The position numbers and the translations under genes are program-made. A DNA stretch of 64,000 bases. Origin: JAQBQQ01 sp964633955. GTDB lineage: Bacteria; Patescibacteriota; Gracilibacteria; Peribacterales; Peribacteraceae. Where the stretch lies: contig CAZWIA010000002.1 in the NCBI GenBank assembly GCA_964633955.1, positions 1 to 64,000 on the forward strand. Direction: 5' to 3'. Below are positions 8,684 through 17,467 of the stretch, in pieces; within the stretch, counting starts at the first letter, position 1; every line of letters begins with the position of its first letter. A model generated the notes under the pieces. It saw only the letters and a list, made by a program, of their open reading frames with translations. It searched no databases and was not told the DNA's origin.

Positions 8684-8720
8684 AAAAGGCCCCGCTCCGG
8701 TTTCCCGGAGGGGGCCTTCT
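8684..8720. terminator. Bidirectional Rho-independent terminator
   Basis: The stem AAGGCCCC-CTCCGG / CCGGAG-GGGGCCTT has a TTTC loop. The minus-strand transcript of the S-layer gene reaches it 38 nt after its stop and ends in TTTTG. It can also stop femX on the plus strand. Confidence 0.88.
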
Positions 8721-8757
8721 GCTTTAGGAGAACGCTTGCCGTTCCCACGCTAGGCAA

Positions 8758-11700
8758 TTAGCTCTGGTAGCTGGTGGAGTTGACGGAGGTCTCCGGGTAC
8801 TCGACCCAGTAGAACCGAGCCGTCGTAGCAGCAGCATTGTCCTTGTCTACCCAGGCGAAGTGGCTCGTCGCAGCTCCGTACGTTGTATAGGAGAGCTGAC
8901 TGAAGTTCTGGAGAGACACCTGGAGGGTGGACGTGTTAGCACCCACAACATCAGCATTCGTGATGTTGCCCTGGAGCACAAACGTAGCATCCGTTCCCGG
9001 ATCAATAGCTGTATCAACCGTGCTGGAGAGCAGGCTGTTGCAAGCTACCAGGAACGAGCCGGACTGCGAACCTCCGATGGCTGTTCCCGACGTATTGATC
9101 GCAGAACAGCTAGATGTCACAGAGGCATTGGCCTTGTTGAAGAACTTGAAGGCCGTCGTATCCAGCGCCACGTTAGTGGCATTCACATTGAAGATCACAC
9201 CAGAGAGCGTCACCTTGTTGAGCCCGTTCTGGCTGTTGCTGTTGGGGTAGGCCGCAATCTTGAACTGACCGATGTCCCGGATGCCCGTCGGCACGTTGGT
9301 GCCGTTGGCGTCTGGATTGGCGTTCGTGATGCTCTGGATCTTGCTCAGCACGGACACGTGCTTGGTACCAACAATGTGGGCATTGGTGGCAGTGGCAGAC
9401 GTGCGGCCGATGAAGATCTCGCCGTTAGCGGTGCTGTCGCCGCTGTTGGCGGTCAGCGTGTTGCTGGACTGATCACCGCGGGCGCGGACGGCGCCGGAAC
9501 CCGTGGTGTTGTTCGCTACAGCCTGCTTGTTCAGGAAGAGCGCGATGGTCTCAGACGTTGCGCCTTCCACATCCGTCTTCATGCGCGGGCGGATGAGCAC
9601 GTCCACTTCCTGGCCCTTGGGGACCACGAGCTGGCGGCTCTCCATCTGCGCACAGAAAGCTGTGGTGGAGGTGTTGCTGGTACCACCGTCAGGGTTGTTG
9701 CCCAGCGTATCGTCCGATCCACAAGCACCGACAGTCGCGGTTGCGAACGCGGTGGAAGCTCCATCCTTGTAGAGCTCCAGGCGGTCGATGGACGTAGCCG
9801 TGGAACCGGAGGAGTTGATCTGCAGGTCCGTGACATCCACGTCCTCGTACTCCGCGCGGAACTGCACGCGGATGACAGGATCACCCAGCGCGCCACCAAG
9901 GAGCTGGCGGTTGCGGATGGGCGTGGTGTCCGCAGAGACGTACAGGTTCCCCTGGTCAACCAGCACGTAGTTCTTGCTGACTGCCGTGGTCACCGTGATG
10001 TCACACGTGCTGGAGCAAGTACTGTCCGTCTTGATGCCGGAGAGGGAAGAACCGGTGTCCTCTTCCTGGGCCTCAACGTAGTCGGTGTCGCCGATGGAGA
10101 AGCCGAGGCTCAGGTCGTTATTGGTGAGGTTGGACACAATGTCCGCATGGACCTCGAAGATCACGCTCTTCTCCTTCTCAATGACGTATCCACCGTTCTT
10201 CAGCTTGTTGAAGGCGATCTTGCTGGAAGCCGGTGCCACGCCGGAGTGCAGGGCGGTGTCCACAGCGGAGTCACCGTCCGTGTCTACCCACAGCGTGTAG
10301 TTCTGAGCGTTGTTGAGCGAACCGGAACCGAAGTCATTCCCCGTGCCGTCCACGGTGTCGAACGTGAAGCGGGTCACGCGGATGTCATCGGACTCGCCGG
10401 CGCGAACCTCAAAGCGGTTGAGCGTGAGGTTCTTGGTGTTCCGCACCGCCGTGTCGGTCGTGCCCAGGGACTTGAGAGCCACCGTGAGCGTGGGCGAAGC
10501 GATGCGATGGAAGTTAGCGGACAGCACGCCGCGCGGGCGGACGTCCGTCACGGACTCACCGGAGGAGATCCCCTCAATCACCATCTGATAGCTGGTGGAA
10601 CTGGAGAGGCCGCCGCCAATGGAACAGGCCGTGGAGTTGGTAGTGTTCCCGGAGAGCAGCGTGGGCTCGCCGCAGATGTGCACGCGGAACTCGTTGCCGC
10701 TCTTGGGGTTACTGGAAGAACCGTTGTTGATGAAGTCCGCACGGATCTCGTACGTGCCGTCCTTGGTGAGCGTCAGGTCATCCACGCGGTACCACTGGTA
10801 TGTACCCAGAGCGGCTGAGGCGCCAGCATCCGTGCCGCCGGTGAGGCGGGTGGCGGAGATGGAGCGGCCGGTCTTGGTATCGCGCAGCTTCACGTTCTCC
10901 AGCACCTCCGCGACCGTGTCGTACGTGGCGTCGGAGTTCACCAGGCTGCCGCCGGACGAGGTCTGACCCTCGATGGCGAAGAACAAGTTCTCGATGTTCA
11001 CCGAGTCGCCGCCGCCAAGCTCGAACTTCACGTTGGCGAGCACGGCGTCATCCGTGTCGCGCGTGTAGGAGCGCTGCACGGGGCCATCCAGCTGGATGGT
11101 GAACTGACCGGCGTCGATCGTCACCGTGTCCGCCGAGGGGCTGGACGCGATGGAGACCTGGGAACCGTACAGCTGGCCGTTCACGCCGTAGCCGTACAGG
11201 GAGCCGACCGTGAAGATGTCGGACGTCTCCTCAAAGCGCAGGATCACCGTGTCGCCGGCGCCGCCCACCACGTCACCGATCACCTCCAGAGTGATCTTAT
11301 CACCCTGCTTGATGACCAGCGGCGGATCAAAGACGAACGTGGCGTGGTCGTCCTGCATGGAAGCGACCGTGTTGGAGATCACGGTGTTGTCCGTGCGGCG
11401 GATCTTGAGATCCGTCACGTCGCCATCGGAGGCGGAACCGTTGTTCTCCACCGTGACGCTGTAGACGGTCTGGTCCTCCACGGAGTCCGCGGAGAGCTCA
11501 AACCGGCCGAGCGGGGTGTCCCCCTCGCCCACCTTCACCTGGTCCGGAGACACGGTGCGGTAGGTGGCCGTCAGGCGGCCGCTGGTCACAGCGGCGAGCT
11601 TGAACGTATTGCCCCGGAGCGGGAAGTTGCCATCCACGCTCTTGGCGTTGGAAGCCACGTCGGAGGGAAGCTCGACCACCAGGTTGTGCTCGCCGGAGAC

Positions 11701-12999
11701 CGTAGCCGTGGAGCTGAAATCAGCCACCACATCCAGGGTCACCGTCTCACACTTCTTCACGACCAGCGGAGAGGTGAAGCGCACATCGGCCGTCTGATCC
11801 TCGGAGTCGATCGTCCGCTTGCGGGACTTGCGGGCCCCGTCCACGGCTACATACACACCGTCGATGTCCGTGGTGGCACCGAAGCCCTCATGGAGCACCG
11901 TGACGTTGTCGATCTCGACATCATCATCACAGGAAGCCTTGAGATCTAGGGACAGCATGGCCACGCCGTTGGCGCCCCTTGGCACCGTGTCGGCCACCGG
12001 GTTGGTGGAAGCCAGGCTCATCTCCAGGGTGCCGTCACCCAGGACGCGCTCCTCAAAGCCCGCGAACTCGGCGGAATCCGAGATCTCATCGCCGTCGGCG
12101 GTCATGACGCCGTCCACGGTAACCGTGAAGGTCTCGTCGGCCGCAAGCTCACCGTCAACGGTGAGGCGGACGACCATATCCTCCACCAGCTCCGCCGCCG
12201 TGACATCCAGATCGGAGTCGCCGGCAACGGTGTAGTTGGCCACGTCCTCAGCGGAGTCCTGGTCCACCGCGACCGTGAACTCCACCTCGACAGTCTCGAG
12301 ATCCGTCGCAGTGGCGGAGTCGATACCGGCCTCGGTGGGCTCGCCGCCAATGCTGCAGTCCACGCCGTAGGTCAGGCCCTGATCCACACGGTGGAGCATG
12401 ACTACCATTTCAGCGCGGTTCATGTTGTCACTGGGGCGGACCCGGCCCGTGGAATCGTCACCCTGCAGGACGCAGTGGTCGGCAGCGGTCTGGATGGAAT
12501 CCGTGTACCACTGGCCGGACGGGTTATCCACGAACTGGGGCGCGTCGCCGGTCGCCTCAAGGGCGAAGGCGCGCACAATGAGGGCGGCGGCCTCAGCGCG
12601 GTTGATGTTCGCGCCGGGGCGGGCGTAGCAGGGCTTGGAACCGATGCAGTTCCCGTCGCCCTTCACCCAGCCCTCCTTGGCAGCCTCCTCCATGTAGTTG
12701 TAGTACCAAGCGCTGGCGGCAACGTCCGTGAACGTGGGCGTGGCCGGAGGCGTGGAGAGGACGCCGCCGTTGAGCTCAACGACGAGCTTGATGAACTCCG
12801 CGCGGTTGGCGAGTTCGCCGCCGCGGAAGCGGGTCTGCGTGGCATCCAGGTAGCCGGCGTCCGTGAACGCATCAACGGCTTCCCCGTACCACACGCCGGA
12901 GGGGACATCGGAGTAGGCGGCAATGACGCTCCCGATCTGGGTAAGCGTGATGGCCGCAGCCGATACCCCCGCCAGGACCTTCTTAAAGGAAAGATCCAT
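8758..12999 (-). CDS. SLH-domain S-layer-type surface protein (1,413 aa)
   Basis: Large secreted surface protein and the best candidate for the main S-layer protein. A signal peptide covers about residues 1-28 (KKVLAGVSAAAITLTQIGSVIAAY). Three SLH domains follow: YSDVPSGVWYGEAVDAF...NRAEFIKL (29-75), FTDVAASAWYYNYMEEA...NRAEAAAL (about 88-148) and FVDNPSGQWYTDSIQTA...NRAEMVVM (about 158-210). SLH domains bind secondary cell-wall polymers. The remaining 1,200 residues are Thr/Ser/Asp-rich beta-type repeats with DTDGDS-like calcium motifs (VDTDGDSAVDT) and few Cys. The C-terminus HFAWVDKDN...YWVEYPE resembles that of the SLH protein at 61395. It is monocistronic, with a strong terminator. Confidence 0.9.
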   Translation of the reverse strand: MDLSFKKVLAGVSAAAITLTQIGSVIAAYSDVPSGVWYGEAVDAFTDAGYLDATQTRFRGGELANRAEFIKLVVELNGGVLSTPPATPTFTDVAASAWYYNYMEEAAKEGWVKGDGNCIGSKPCYARPGANINRAEAAALIVRAFALEATGDAPQFVDNPSGQWYTDSIQTAADHCVLQGDDSTGRVRPSDNMNRAEMVVMLHRVDQGLTYGVDCSIGGEPTEAGIDSATATDLETVEVEFTVAVDQDSAEDVANYTVAGDSDLDVTAAELVEDMVVRLTVDGELAADETFTVTVDGVMTADGDEISDSAEFAGFEERVLGDGTLEMSLASTNPVADTVPRGANGVAMLSLDLKASCDDDVEIDNVTVLHEGFGATTDIDGVYVAVDGARKSRKRTIDSEDQTADVRFTSPLVVKKCETVTLDVVADFSSTATVSGEHNLVVELPSDVASNAKSVDGNFPLRGNTFKLAAVTSGRLTATYRTVSPDQVKVGEGDTPLGRFELSADSVEDQTVYSVTVENNGSASDGDVTDLKIRRTDNTVISNTVASMQDDHATFVFDPPLVIKQGDKITLEVIGDVVGGAGDTVILRFEETSDIFTVGSLYGYGVNGQLYGSQVSIASSPSADTVTIDAGQFTIQLDGPVQRSYTRDTDDAVLANVKFELGGGDSVNIENLFFAIEGQTSSGGSLVNSDATYDTVAEVLENVKLRDTKTGRSISATRLTGGTDAGASAALGTYQWYRVDDLTLTKDGTYEIRADFINNGSSSNPKSGNEFRVHICGEPTLLSGNTTNSTACSIGGGLSSSTSYQMVIEGISSGESVTDVRPRGVLSANFHRIASPTLTVALKSLGTTDTAVRNTKNLTLNRFEVRAGESDDIRVTRFTFDTVDGTGNDFGSGSLNNAQNYTLWVDTDGDSAVDTALHSGVAPASSKIAFNKLKNGGYVIEKEKSVIFEVHADIVSNLTNNDLSLGFSIGDTDYVEAQEEDTGSSLSGIKTDSTCSSTCDITVTTAVSKNYVLVDQGNLYVSADTTPIRNRQLLGGALGDPVIRVQFRAEYEDVDVTDLQINSSGSTATSIDRLELYKDGASTAFATATVGACGSDDTLGNNPDGGTSNTSTTAFCAQMESRQLVVPKGQEVDVLIRPRMKTDVEGATSETIALFLNKQAVANNTTGSGAVRARGDQSSNTLTANSGDSTANGEIFIGRTSATATNAHIVGTKHVSVLSKIQSITNANPDANGTNVPTGIRDIGQFKIAAYPNSNSQNGLNKVTLSGVIFNVNATNVALDTTAFKFFNKANASVTSSCSAINTSGTAIGGSQSGSFLVACNSLLSSTVDTAIDPGTDATFVLQGNITNADVVGANTSTLQVSLQNFSQLSYTTYGAATSHFAWVDKDNAAATTARFYWVEYPETSVNSTSYQS

Positions 13000-13734
13000 A
13001 GGGATGGTTTGAAGAAGAAATAAAGCAGTGGAAGTTGCTGTGAGTGGGAGTGTGAACCCCGTGTCTCCGCGTGAGGAGCGCGGTCGTGTAGTGGGTGGGT
13101 GAGCATCTGAGCGCGTACGCTAGTGACGCTCGCCTCCTTAAATATAAAGAGTCACACGAGGGCGCCGACACCGTCTCCGGTCCGTGGCGGGGCCACGGCA
13201 TCGCCGGGGAGTCAGGGGTGTGTCGCACGGTCCGCCTCAGGCGGACGTGAATCTCGTCATCCTGGTCATCGTCGGATTCATCCAACGTGACGCGCGGACT
13301 GGCGAGTGCCGAAATGACAACGAACAGCGCTGACCGCGCTCTCCTTCTTCAACGGAGCGGATCACCGTGGATCCTACAAAGGCCCAGGGGGACCAGCAAG
13401 CGCCGTGGAGAACTCGGCAGCCCAGGAAACGCGGTGGTCCGGAGCGCGTTACACGGTCCGGCAGGCGGATTCCCGATCGAATACGGCCTTCCGCGGGCAT
13501 TCCACGGCAAAGAACGGCTGCCAGAAGGGAAAAACACCCCGTTTTCCCCGTGATGCAAGGGTCTAAAATAGACTTGTCACTGTACATTTTTATGGTGATC
13601 GTTGTGAAGAGAGGCGGACATGGGCCGGGGAGTTACGGGTTACGAGTCACCAGTCACGAGTTGGAACCCGTAACGCGTACCTTCAAACTTGTAACTGCCT
13701 GTCCAAGGAATGGCGACCGCTACGCACGGCGCAC
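13000..13734. other. 735-bp region upstream of the S-layer gene
   Basis: No gene is supported; the overlapping ORFs on both strands have no family features. It should contain the S-layer promoter: on the minus strand CTTTATATTTAAGGAGG lies near 13130-13145, giving a leader of about 120 nt. It also holds the palindrome GTCCGCCTCAGGCGGAC (13229-13245) and a GTTACGAGTCACC-type element (13631-13697). TTGTCACTGTACATTTTTATGG near 13574 may hold another promoter. Confidence 0.5.
13631..13697. repeat. Palindromic element, AAGTTACGAGTTAC type
   Basis: The left arm AGTTACGGGTTACGAGTCAC and right arm CCCGTAACGCGTACCTTCAA / CTTGTAACT are inverted. It is the same unit family as the arms around the four-helix-bundle gene at 59891. 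Confidence 0.72.
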
Positions 13735-15273
13735 TTACAGCTTGGCCACCCGCTGCCCCTCCGCCGTATCCCGCACGTCGTAGCCCTTCTCCTTTATACA
13801 GTCTCGTAACCGATCGGATTCCGCAAAATCCTTCCGCGCACGCGCCGCCGCGCGCTGGTCGACCAATGCTTGAACTTCAGCAGGGATCACTTGATCTTCT
13901 TCTGGCTCAAAGCAGCCGAAGGTTTCTCGGATCGTTCGCTGGAGATTCGCGAGGGCATCCGTTGATACATTGCTGCGGAATCTCTGATTGCGACTCCACG
14001 CCATGACATCGAACACCACAGCGAGTGCCGCCGGCGTGTTGAGATCCGCATTCATCGCTTCTGTAAATTCCTGCTCGAAGTCCTGAATTTCATTTCTGAG
14101 GAAATCTTCAGAATGTGAGTTCACTGTCAATCCAGTATCGCCCGCAAGAGCCGGGCTCCAGCCGATCGGATTCTCCGTCATCCACTCCATAATCTTCCTC
14201 CTCGCCTTCTTGGCATCTTCCATCCCCTTCCAGCTGAACTTCAAATTGGTTCGGTAATGCACTGAGAGCAAATAATACCGAAGGTCGAGCGGGTGATAGC
14301 CGCGCGCGATGAAGTCATCTAACACGTAGACGTTCCCTAAGCTCTTACTCATCTTCTCGCTCATCCCCTGCTCGTTGACAATGTCGATGAACCGCCGGTG
14401 CAGCCACACCTGCACGAACTGCGTGCTGTTACCCCCGGAATGCATTCCGGGGCCAACATCCATGCTGCATTCGCTCTGCGCGATCTCACACTCATGGTGC
14501 GGGAAGATGTTGTCCTCCCCGCCGGTGTGGATGTCTATCTGCGCGCCCAGCTCCTTGCGCGCCATGGCGGAGCACTCAATGTGCCAGCCGGGGAACCCCG
14601 CGGCGGCGTCCTCGCCTTCCGTATGCACGCGCTCGCCGGATGTAAATGACCAGCGGAGGAGGTGATGCGCGTTCTCCCCCACGCACTTCTTCCAGAGGGC
14701 GAAGTCCGCCGGGTGCTTCTTGTGCTCGTGAACATCCACGCGCGCGCCGGCCGCCAGGTCATCAATCCTGTTGCCGGAGAGCTTGCCGTACTCCGGGAAC
14801 GATCGGACATCAAAGTAAATGCCGTCCTCCACTTCATACGCGTGGCCGCCATCCATGAGTGTGCGGATGATCGCCAGCATCTCCGGTATGTACTGCGTGG
14901 CGCGCGGGCGAACTTCCGGTTCGATGAAGTTCAATACCTTCTCATCCGCCAGATACTGCTGTGTGTAGCGTTCGGCGACCATAAGCGGATCGATCTTCTC
15001 CGCCTTGGCCTGCTTCTCAATCTTGTCCTCCCCCGTATCCGCATCCGCCACCAGGTGTCCCACATCCGTGATGTTCTTGGCGTGCTTCACGCTGTAGCCG
15101 CTCACGGTGAGCCACCGCCGGAGCAGGTCCGCCAGTAAGAAGGAGGCGTAGTTGCCCAGGTGCGGCCGGCCGTAGACCGTGGGCCCGCAGGTGTACATGG
15201 TGACCTGCGGCGGATGCAGGGGAGCAAACACTTCTTCCTTCTTGGTGAGGGAGTTGTAGAGCGTGAGGGCCAT
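13735..15273 (-). CDS. cysS: Cysteinyl-tRNA synthetase with a palindrome-encoded insertion
   Basis: Class I synthetase charging tRNA-Cys, 512 aa. Visible are MYTCGPTVYGRPHLGNY (zinc-binding Cys and HIGH-type motif, residues 26-42), NITDVGHL, GWHIECSAMARKELG, the zinc-site HHECEIAQSE, and SEKMSKSLGN (KMSKS motif, about 303-312). Just after HHECEIAQSE there is an unusual DVGPGMHSGGNS segment encoded by the perfect palindrome at 14433-14452 and its flanks, where other CysRS have a short ATGKPF-like turn. The frame is intact. The gene stands alone and its stop lies close to the 13.6 kb repeat. Confidence 0.96.
   Translation of the reverse strand: MALTLYNSLTKKEEVFAPLHPPQVTMYTCGPTVYGRPHLGNYASFLLADLLRRWLTVSGYSVKHAKNITDVGHLVADADTGEDKIEKQAKAEKIDPLMVAERYTQQYLADEKVLNFIEPEVRPRATQYIPEMLAIIRTLMDGGHAYEVEDGIYFDVRSFPEYGKLSGNRIDDLAAGARVDVHEHKKHPADFALWKKCVGENAHHLLRWSFTSGERVHTEGEDAAAGFPGWHIECSAMARKELGAQIDIHTGGEDNIFPHHECEIAQSECSMDVGPGMHSGGNSTQFVQVWLHRRFIDIVNEQGMSEKMSKSLGNVYVLDDFIARGYHPLDLRYYLLSVHYRTNLKFSWKGMEDAKKARRKIMEWMTENPIGWSPALAGDTGLTVNSHSEDFLRNEIQDFEQEFTEAMNADLNTPAALAVVFDVMAWSRNQRFRSNVSTDALANLQRTIRETFGCFEPEEDQVIPAEVQALVDQRAAARARKDFAESDRLRDCIKEKGYDVRDTAEGQRVAKL
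14433..14452. repeat. Perfect 20-bp palindrome inside cysS
   Basis: CCCCGGAATGCATTCCGGGG is a perfect palindrome that differs by one base pair per arm from the centre of the 34-bp palindrome at 2625-2658. It encodes part of a family-atypical loop next to the CysRS zinc site. Confidence 0.85.
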
Positions 15274-15322
15274 GCAGGCATTCTAGCCACAGTCCGCCGC
15301 GCGCAACACCGCACAAGAAAGA

Positions 15323-15342
15323 CCGCCTTCCTTGGAAGGCGG
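15323..15342 (-). terminator. Hairpin terminator after csrA-1
   Basis: CCGCCTTCC-TT-GGAAGGCGG is followed on the minus strand by a TCTTTCTT run. It lies 29 nt beyond the csrA-1 stop. Confidence 0.75.
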
Positions 15343-15370
15343 CCATGCGGGGTGCGGGCGAGCGGACCGG

Positions 15371-15571
15371 TCAACCCTGGGGGTCCAGCTCCGGTTCGGA
15401 CCCATTATTCTCCTGATCACGCCGCTTGAGGACCTCCTCGCGGTAGATGGGAACGGTATCCGGGGCCTCAATGCCCAAGCGGACCTGGTTGCGGTCGATC
15501 CGCACGATCGTGACGACGATGTCGCCATTGATCACGACCTTCTCACCACGCTTCCGTGAAAGAACCAGCAT
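15371..15571 (-). CDS. csrA: Carbon storage regulator CsrA, copy 1
   Basis: RNA-binding translational regulator of 66 aa, acting as a dimer on GGA motifs in mRNA leaders. The sequence MLVLSRKRGEKVVINGDIVVTIVRI ... VRLGIEAPDTVPIYREEV carries the conserved N-terminal strand and the GIEAP..PVxREE RNA-binding edge. The start is set by the family-typical MLVLSR; the longer reading frame is leader sequence. A sigma70-type promoter (TTGACA/TACGTT) lies about 70-95 nt upstream. The leader ends in a CTCTC/GAGAG hairpin with AGGGA touching the start codon, which could be an autoregulatory CsrA site (inference). A second csrA lies 157 bp upstream. Confidence 0.94.
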   Translation of the reverse strand: MLVLSRKRGEKVVINGDIVVTIVRIDRNQVRLGIEAPDTVPIYREEVLKRRDQENNGSEPELDPQG

Positions 15572-15639
15572 CGCTCTCTCCCTAGAGAGGGCCCGCCCCG
15601 CCATCGCTGCCACCTTGGCAGCGCCTTTGGGATGGGCAT

Positions 15640-15667
15640 AACGTAACATGTAAAGTATATTTGTCAA
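15640..15667 (-). promoter_or_regulatory. Sigma70-type promoter of csrA-1
   Basis: On the minus strand TTGACA (15662-15667), a 16-nt spacer, then TACGTT (15640-15645). The predicted leader is about 62 nt and contains two hairpins. Confidence 0.65.
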
Positions 15668-15674
15668 TACGAGA

Positions 15675-15698
15675 GCCGCCTCGCTCACGCGAGGCGGC
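15675..15698. terminator. Hairpin between the csrA genes
   Basis: A perfect 10-bp stem GCCGCCTCGC / GCGAGGCGGC with a 4-nt loop lies 30 nt past the csrA-2 stop. The T-run is poor, so it may be a terminator or just a palindromic repeat. Confidence 0.5.
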
Positions 15699-15727
15699 CG
15701 TGGGCTCCAGAGAGCCCGGTTGTCCGA

Positions 15728-15976
15728 TCAGCCCCGCTGACTGCGCCTCAGCGGCCATGGCCGGGGACGCGGCGGGCTCAGGGGCGGTGCTGCCTTCTGC
15801 GCTGCTTCCTTCTTCTCCCGCTGGATGGCCTCATAGACCTCCTGGCGGTGGACGGGAATCTCAATGGGAGCAGCGATCCCCAGCCGGACCTTGTCTCCGC
15901 GGATCTCCACCACGGTGATGACGATGTCATCGCCGATGATGATGGATTCATCGCGGTGCCGCGAAAGAACAAGCAT
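15728..15976 (-). CDS. csrA: Carbon storage regulator CsrA, copy 2
   Basis: Second CsrA paralogue, 82 aa: MLVLSRHRDESIIIGDDIVITVVEI ... VRLGIAAPIEIPVHRQEVYEAI, followed by a Pro/Arg-rich tail of about 25 residues. The core differs from copy 1 at about half its positions, so the pair is an old duplication rather than a recent one. The start is placed at the conserved MLVLSR. Both copies point the same way but are separated by a hairpin and a promoter, so they may be expressed separately. Confidence 0.93.
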   Translation of the reverse strand: MLVLSRHRDESIIIGDDIVITVVEIRGDKVRLGIAAPIEIPVHRQEVYEAIQREKKEAAQKAAPPLSPPRPRPWPLRRSQRG

Positions 15977-16137
15977 CCTCTCCTCCTCTTCTCTTCTGAT
16001 GCTATCCTCCGTTGCCCCCACCCGCGCGGGTGATCAGGACAGGCGGACTGTACGCCTGACAGGCGCGGATACAAGGAAAATCCGGTCGCGGCAGCGGATT
16101 TGGGCTGCTAGAGTGCCGGGGAATCCCCCCTCATCCC

Positions 16138-17208
16138 ATGACCTACGACGACATCAAGGCCCTCCTGGGCGACCAGGCCGAGACGCTCCTCAACCACGCC
16201 TGCCAGACCATTGCCAAAGACAAGCTCCACCTGCCCGGTCCGGGCGCGGCGCAGAAGGTCTTCAAGGATTCCGACCGGTCCGAGGACGTGCAGAAGAACC
16301 TCAAGGCGCTCTACGAGCACGGGCGGCTGGGGAAGACCGGTTACCTCTCCATCCTCCCGGTGGACCAGGGCATTGAGCACTCCGCGGGCGCGTCCTTTGC
16401 CAAGAACCCGGAGTACTTTGATCCGGCGAACATCGTGGAGCTGGCCATGGAGGGCGGCTGCAACGCCGTGGCCTCCACACTGGGGGCGCTGGGCATCGTG
16501 GCTAAGAAGTACGCCCACAAGATCCCGTTCATCGTGAAGCTCAACCACAATGAGCTCCTCACCTACCCCAACAAGCACGATCAGATTCTCTTTGGCACCG
16601 CGGAGCAGGCGGCCAACATGGGCGCCTTGGGCGTGGGAGCCACCGTGTACTTTGGCTCCCCGGAGAGCAACCGTCAGCTGCAGGAAGTCAGCCGGGAGTT
16701 TAAGAAGGCGCACGAGCTGGGGCTCTTCACCGTCCTCTGGTGCTACCTGCGCAGTCCCGGCTTCAAGACCAAGGAGGCGGACTACAACGCCAGCGCGGAC
16801 CTCACCGGCCAGGCCAACCACCTGGGCGTGACCATAGAGGCGGACCTCATCAAGCAGAAGCTGCCGGAGGTGAACGGCGGCTACCTGAACGTGAAGATGG
16901 AAGAGGGAGCCTACGGCAAGACGGACAAGCTGGTGTACAGTGACCTCACGTCCGACCATCCGATCGACCTCACGCGCTACCAGGTGGCCAACTGCTACAT
17001 GGGCCGGGTGGGCATGATCAGCTCCGGCGGGCCATCCGGAGAGAACGACCTGCAGCAGGCGGTGATGACTGCAGTCATCAACAAGCGGGCAGGCGGATCC
17101 GGGCTCATCGCCGGCCGGAAGGCGTTCCAGAAGTCCCGCGACCAGGGCGTGGAACTCCTCTATGCGATCCAGGACGTGTACCTGAGCGAGGAGATCACGA
17201 TTGCGTAA
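16138..17208 (+). CDS. fbaB: Fructose-bisphosphate aldolase, class I (DhnA/FbaB type)
   Basis: Cleaves fructose-1,6-bisphosphate to DHAP and glyceraldehyde-3-phosphate by a Schiff-base lysine, in glycolysis and gluconeogenesis. The protein of 356 aa has the family pattern SILPVDQGIEHSAGASF (about 71-87), GGCNAVASTLG, KLNHNELLTYPN, GALGVGATVYFGS, and the C-terminal VGMISSGGPSGENDLQQAV, which carries the phosphate-binding glycines. It is monocistronic; TAGAGT 23 nt before the ATG may be the -10 box. A repeat element follows the stop. Confidence 0.95.
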   Translation: MTYDDIKALLGDQAETLLNHACQTIAKDKLHLPGPGAAQKVFKDSDRSEDVQKNLKALYEHGRLGKTGYLSILPVDQGIEHSAGASFAKNPEYFDPANIVELAMEGGCNAVASTLGALGIVAKKYAHKIPFIVKLNHNELLTYPNKHDQILFGTAEQAANMGALGVGATVYFGSPESNRQLQEVSREFKKAHELGLFTVLWCYLRSPGFKTKEADYNASADLTGQANHLGVTIEADLIKQKLPEVNGGYLNVKMEEGAYGKTDKLVYSDLTSDHPIDLTRYQVANCYMGRVGMISSGGPSGENDLQQAVMTAVINKRAGGSGLIAGRKAFQKSRDQGVELLYAIQDVYLSEEITIA

Positions 17209-17215
17209 ACACTGT

Positions 17216-17390
17216 CACTCTGAGCTTGGCGAAGAGTGATCAGAGGTGTGGCTCCCATCCCACATGTTGGGATCATAGGCGCAAGCGATGTCTGTTGAGA
17301 TAGCGGCCGTTAAGCGACCATGAACTGGCCTGGTGCCCCAACCGCGCGAAGAGACACCAGAGATCACCCTTCGCCGGGGCTCAGGGTGAC
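17216..17390. repeat. Inverted-repeat element, CCTGAGCTTGGCGAAGGG type
   Basis: The arms CACTCTGAGCTTGGCGAAGA (17216 on) and CACCCTTCGCCGGGGCTCAG (17365 on) are inverted and lie about 120 bp apart. The same GAAGGGCTGAGC unit recurs beside both tRNA genes (31830-31866, 41748-41790). No ORF is evident in the loop. Confidence 0.7.
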
Positions 17391-17467
17391 AGTCTTGAGC
17401 ATTTTTGAATGGTTTTTCTAGCCTCAGGACTGGCATTCCCAGTTCTCTGCGGTACGATGCTCGTTCT

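Noticed and set aside
8860..10818. 652-aa ORF opposite the S-layer gene
   Set aside because: Antisense shadow of repetitive Thr/Ser/Val codons; no start signal or domain.
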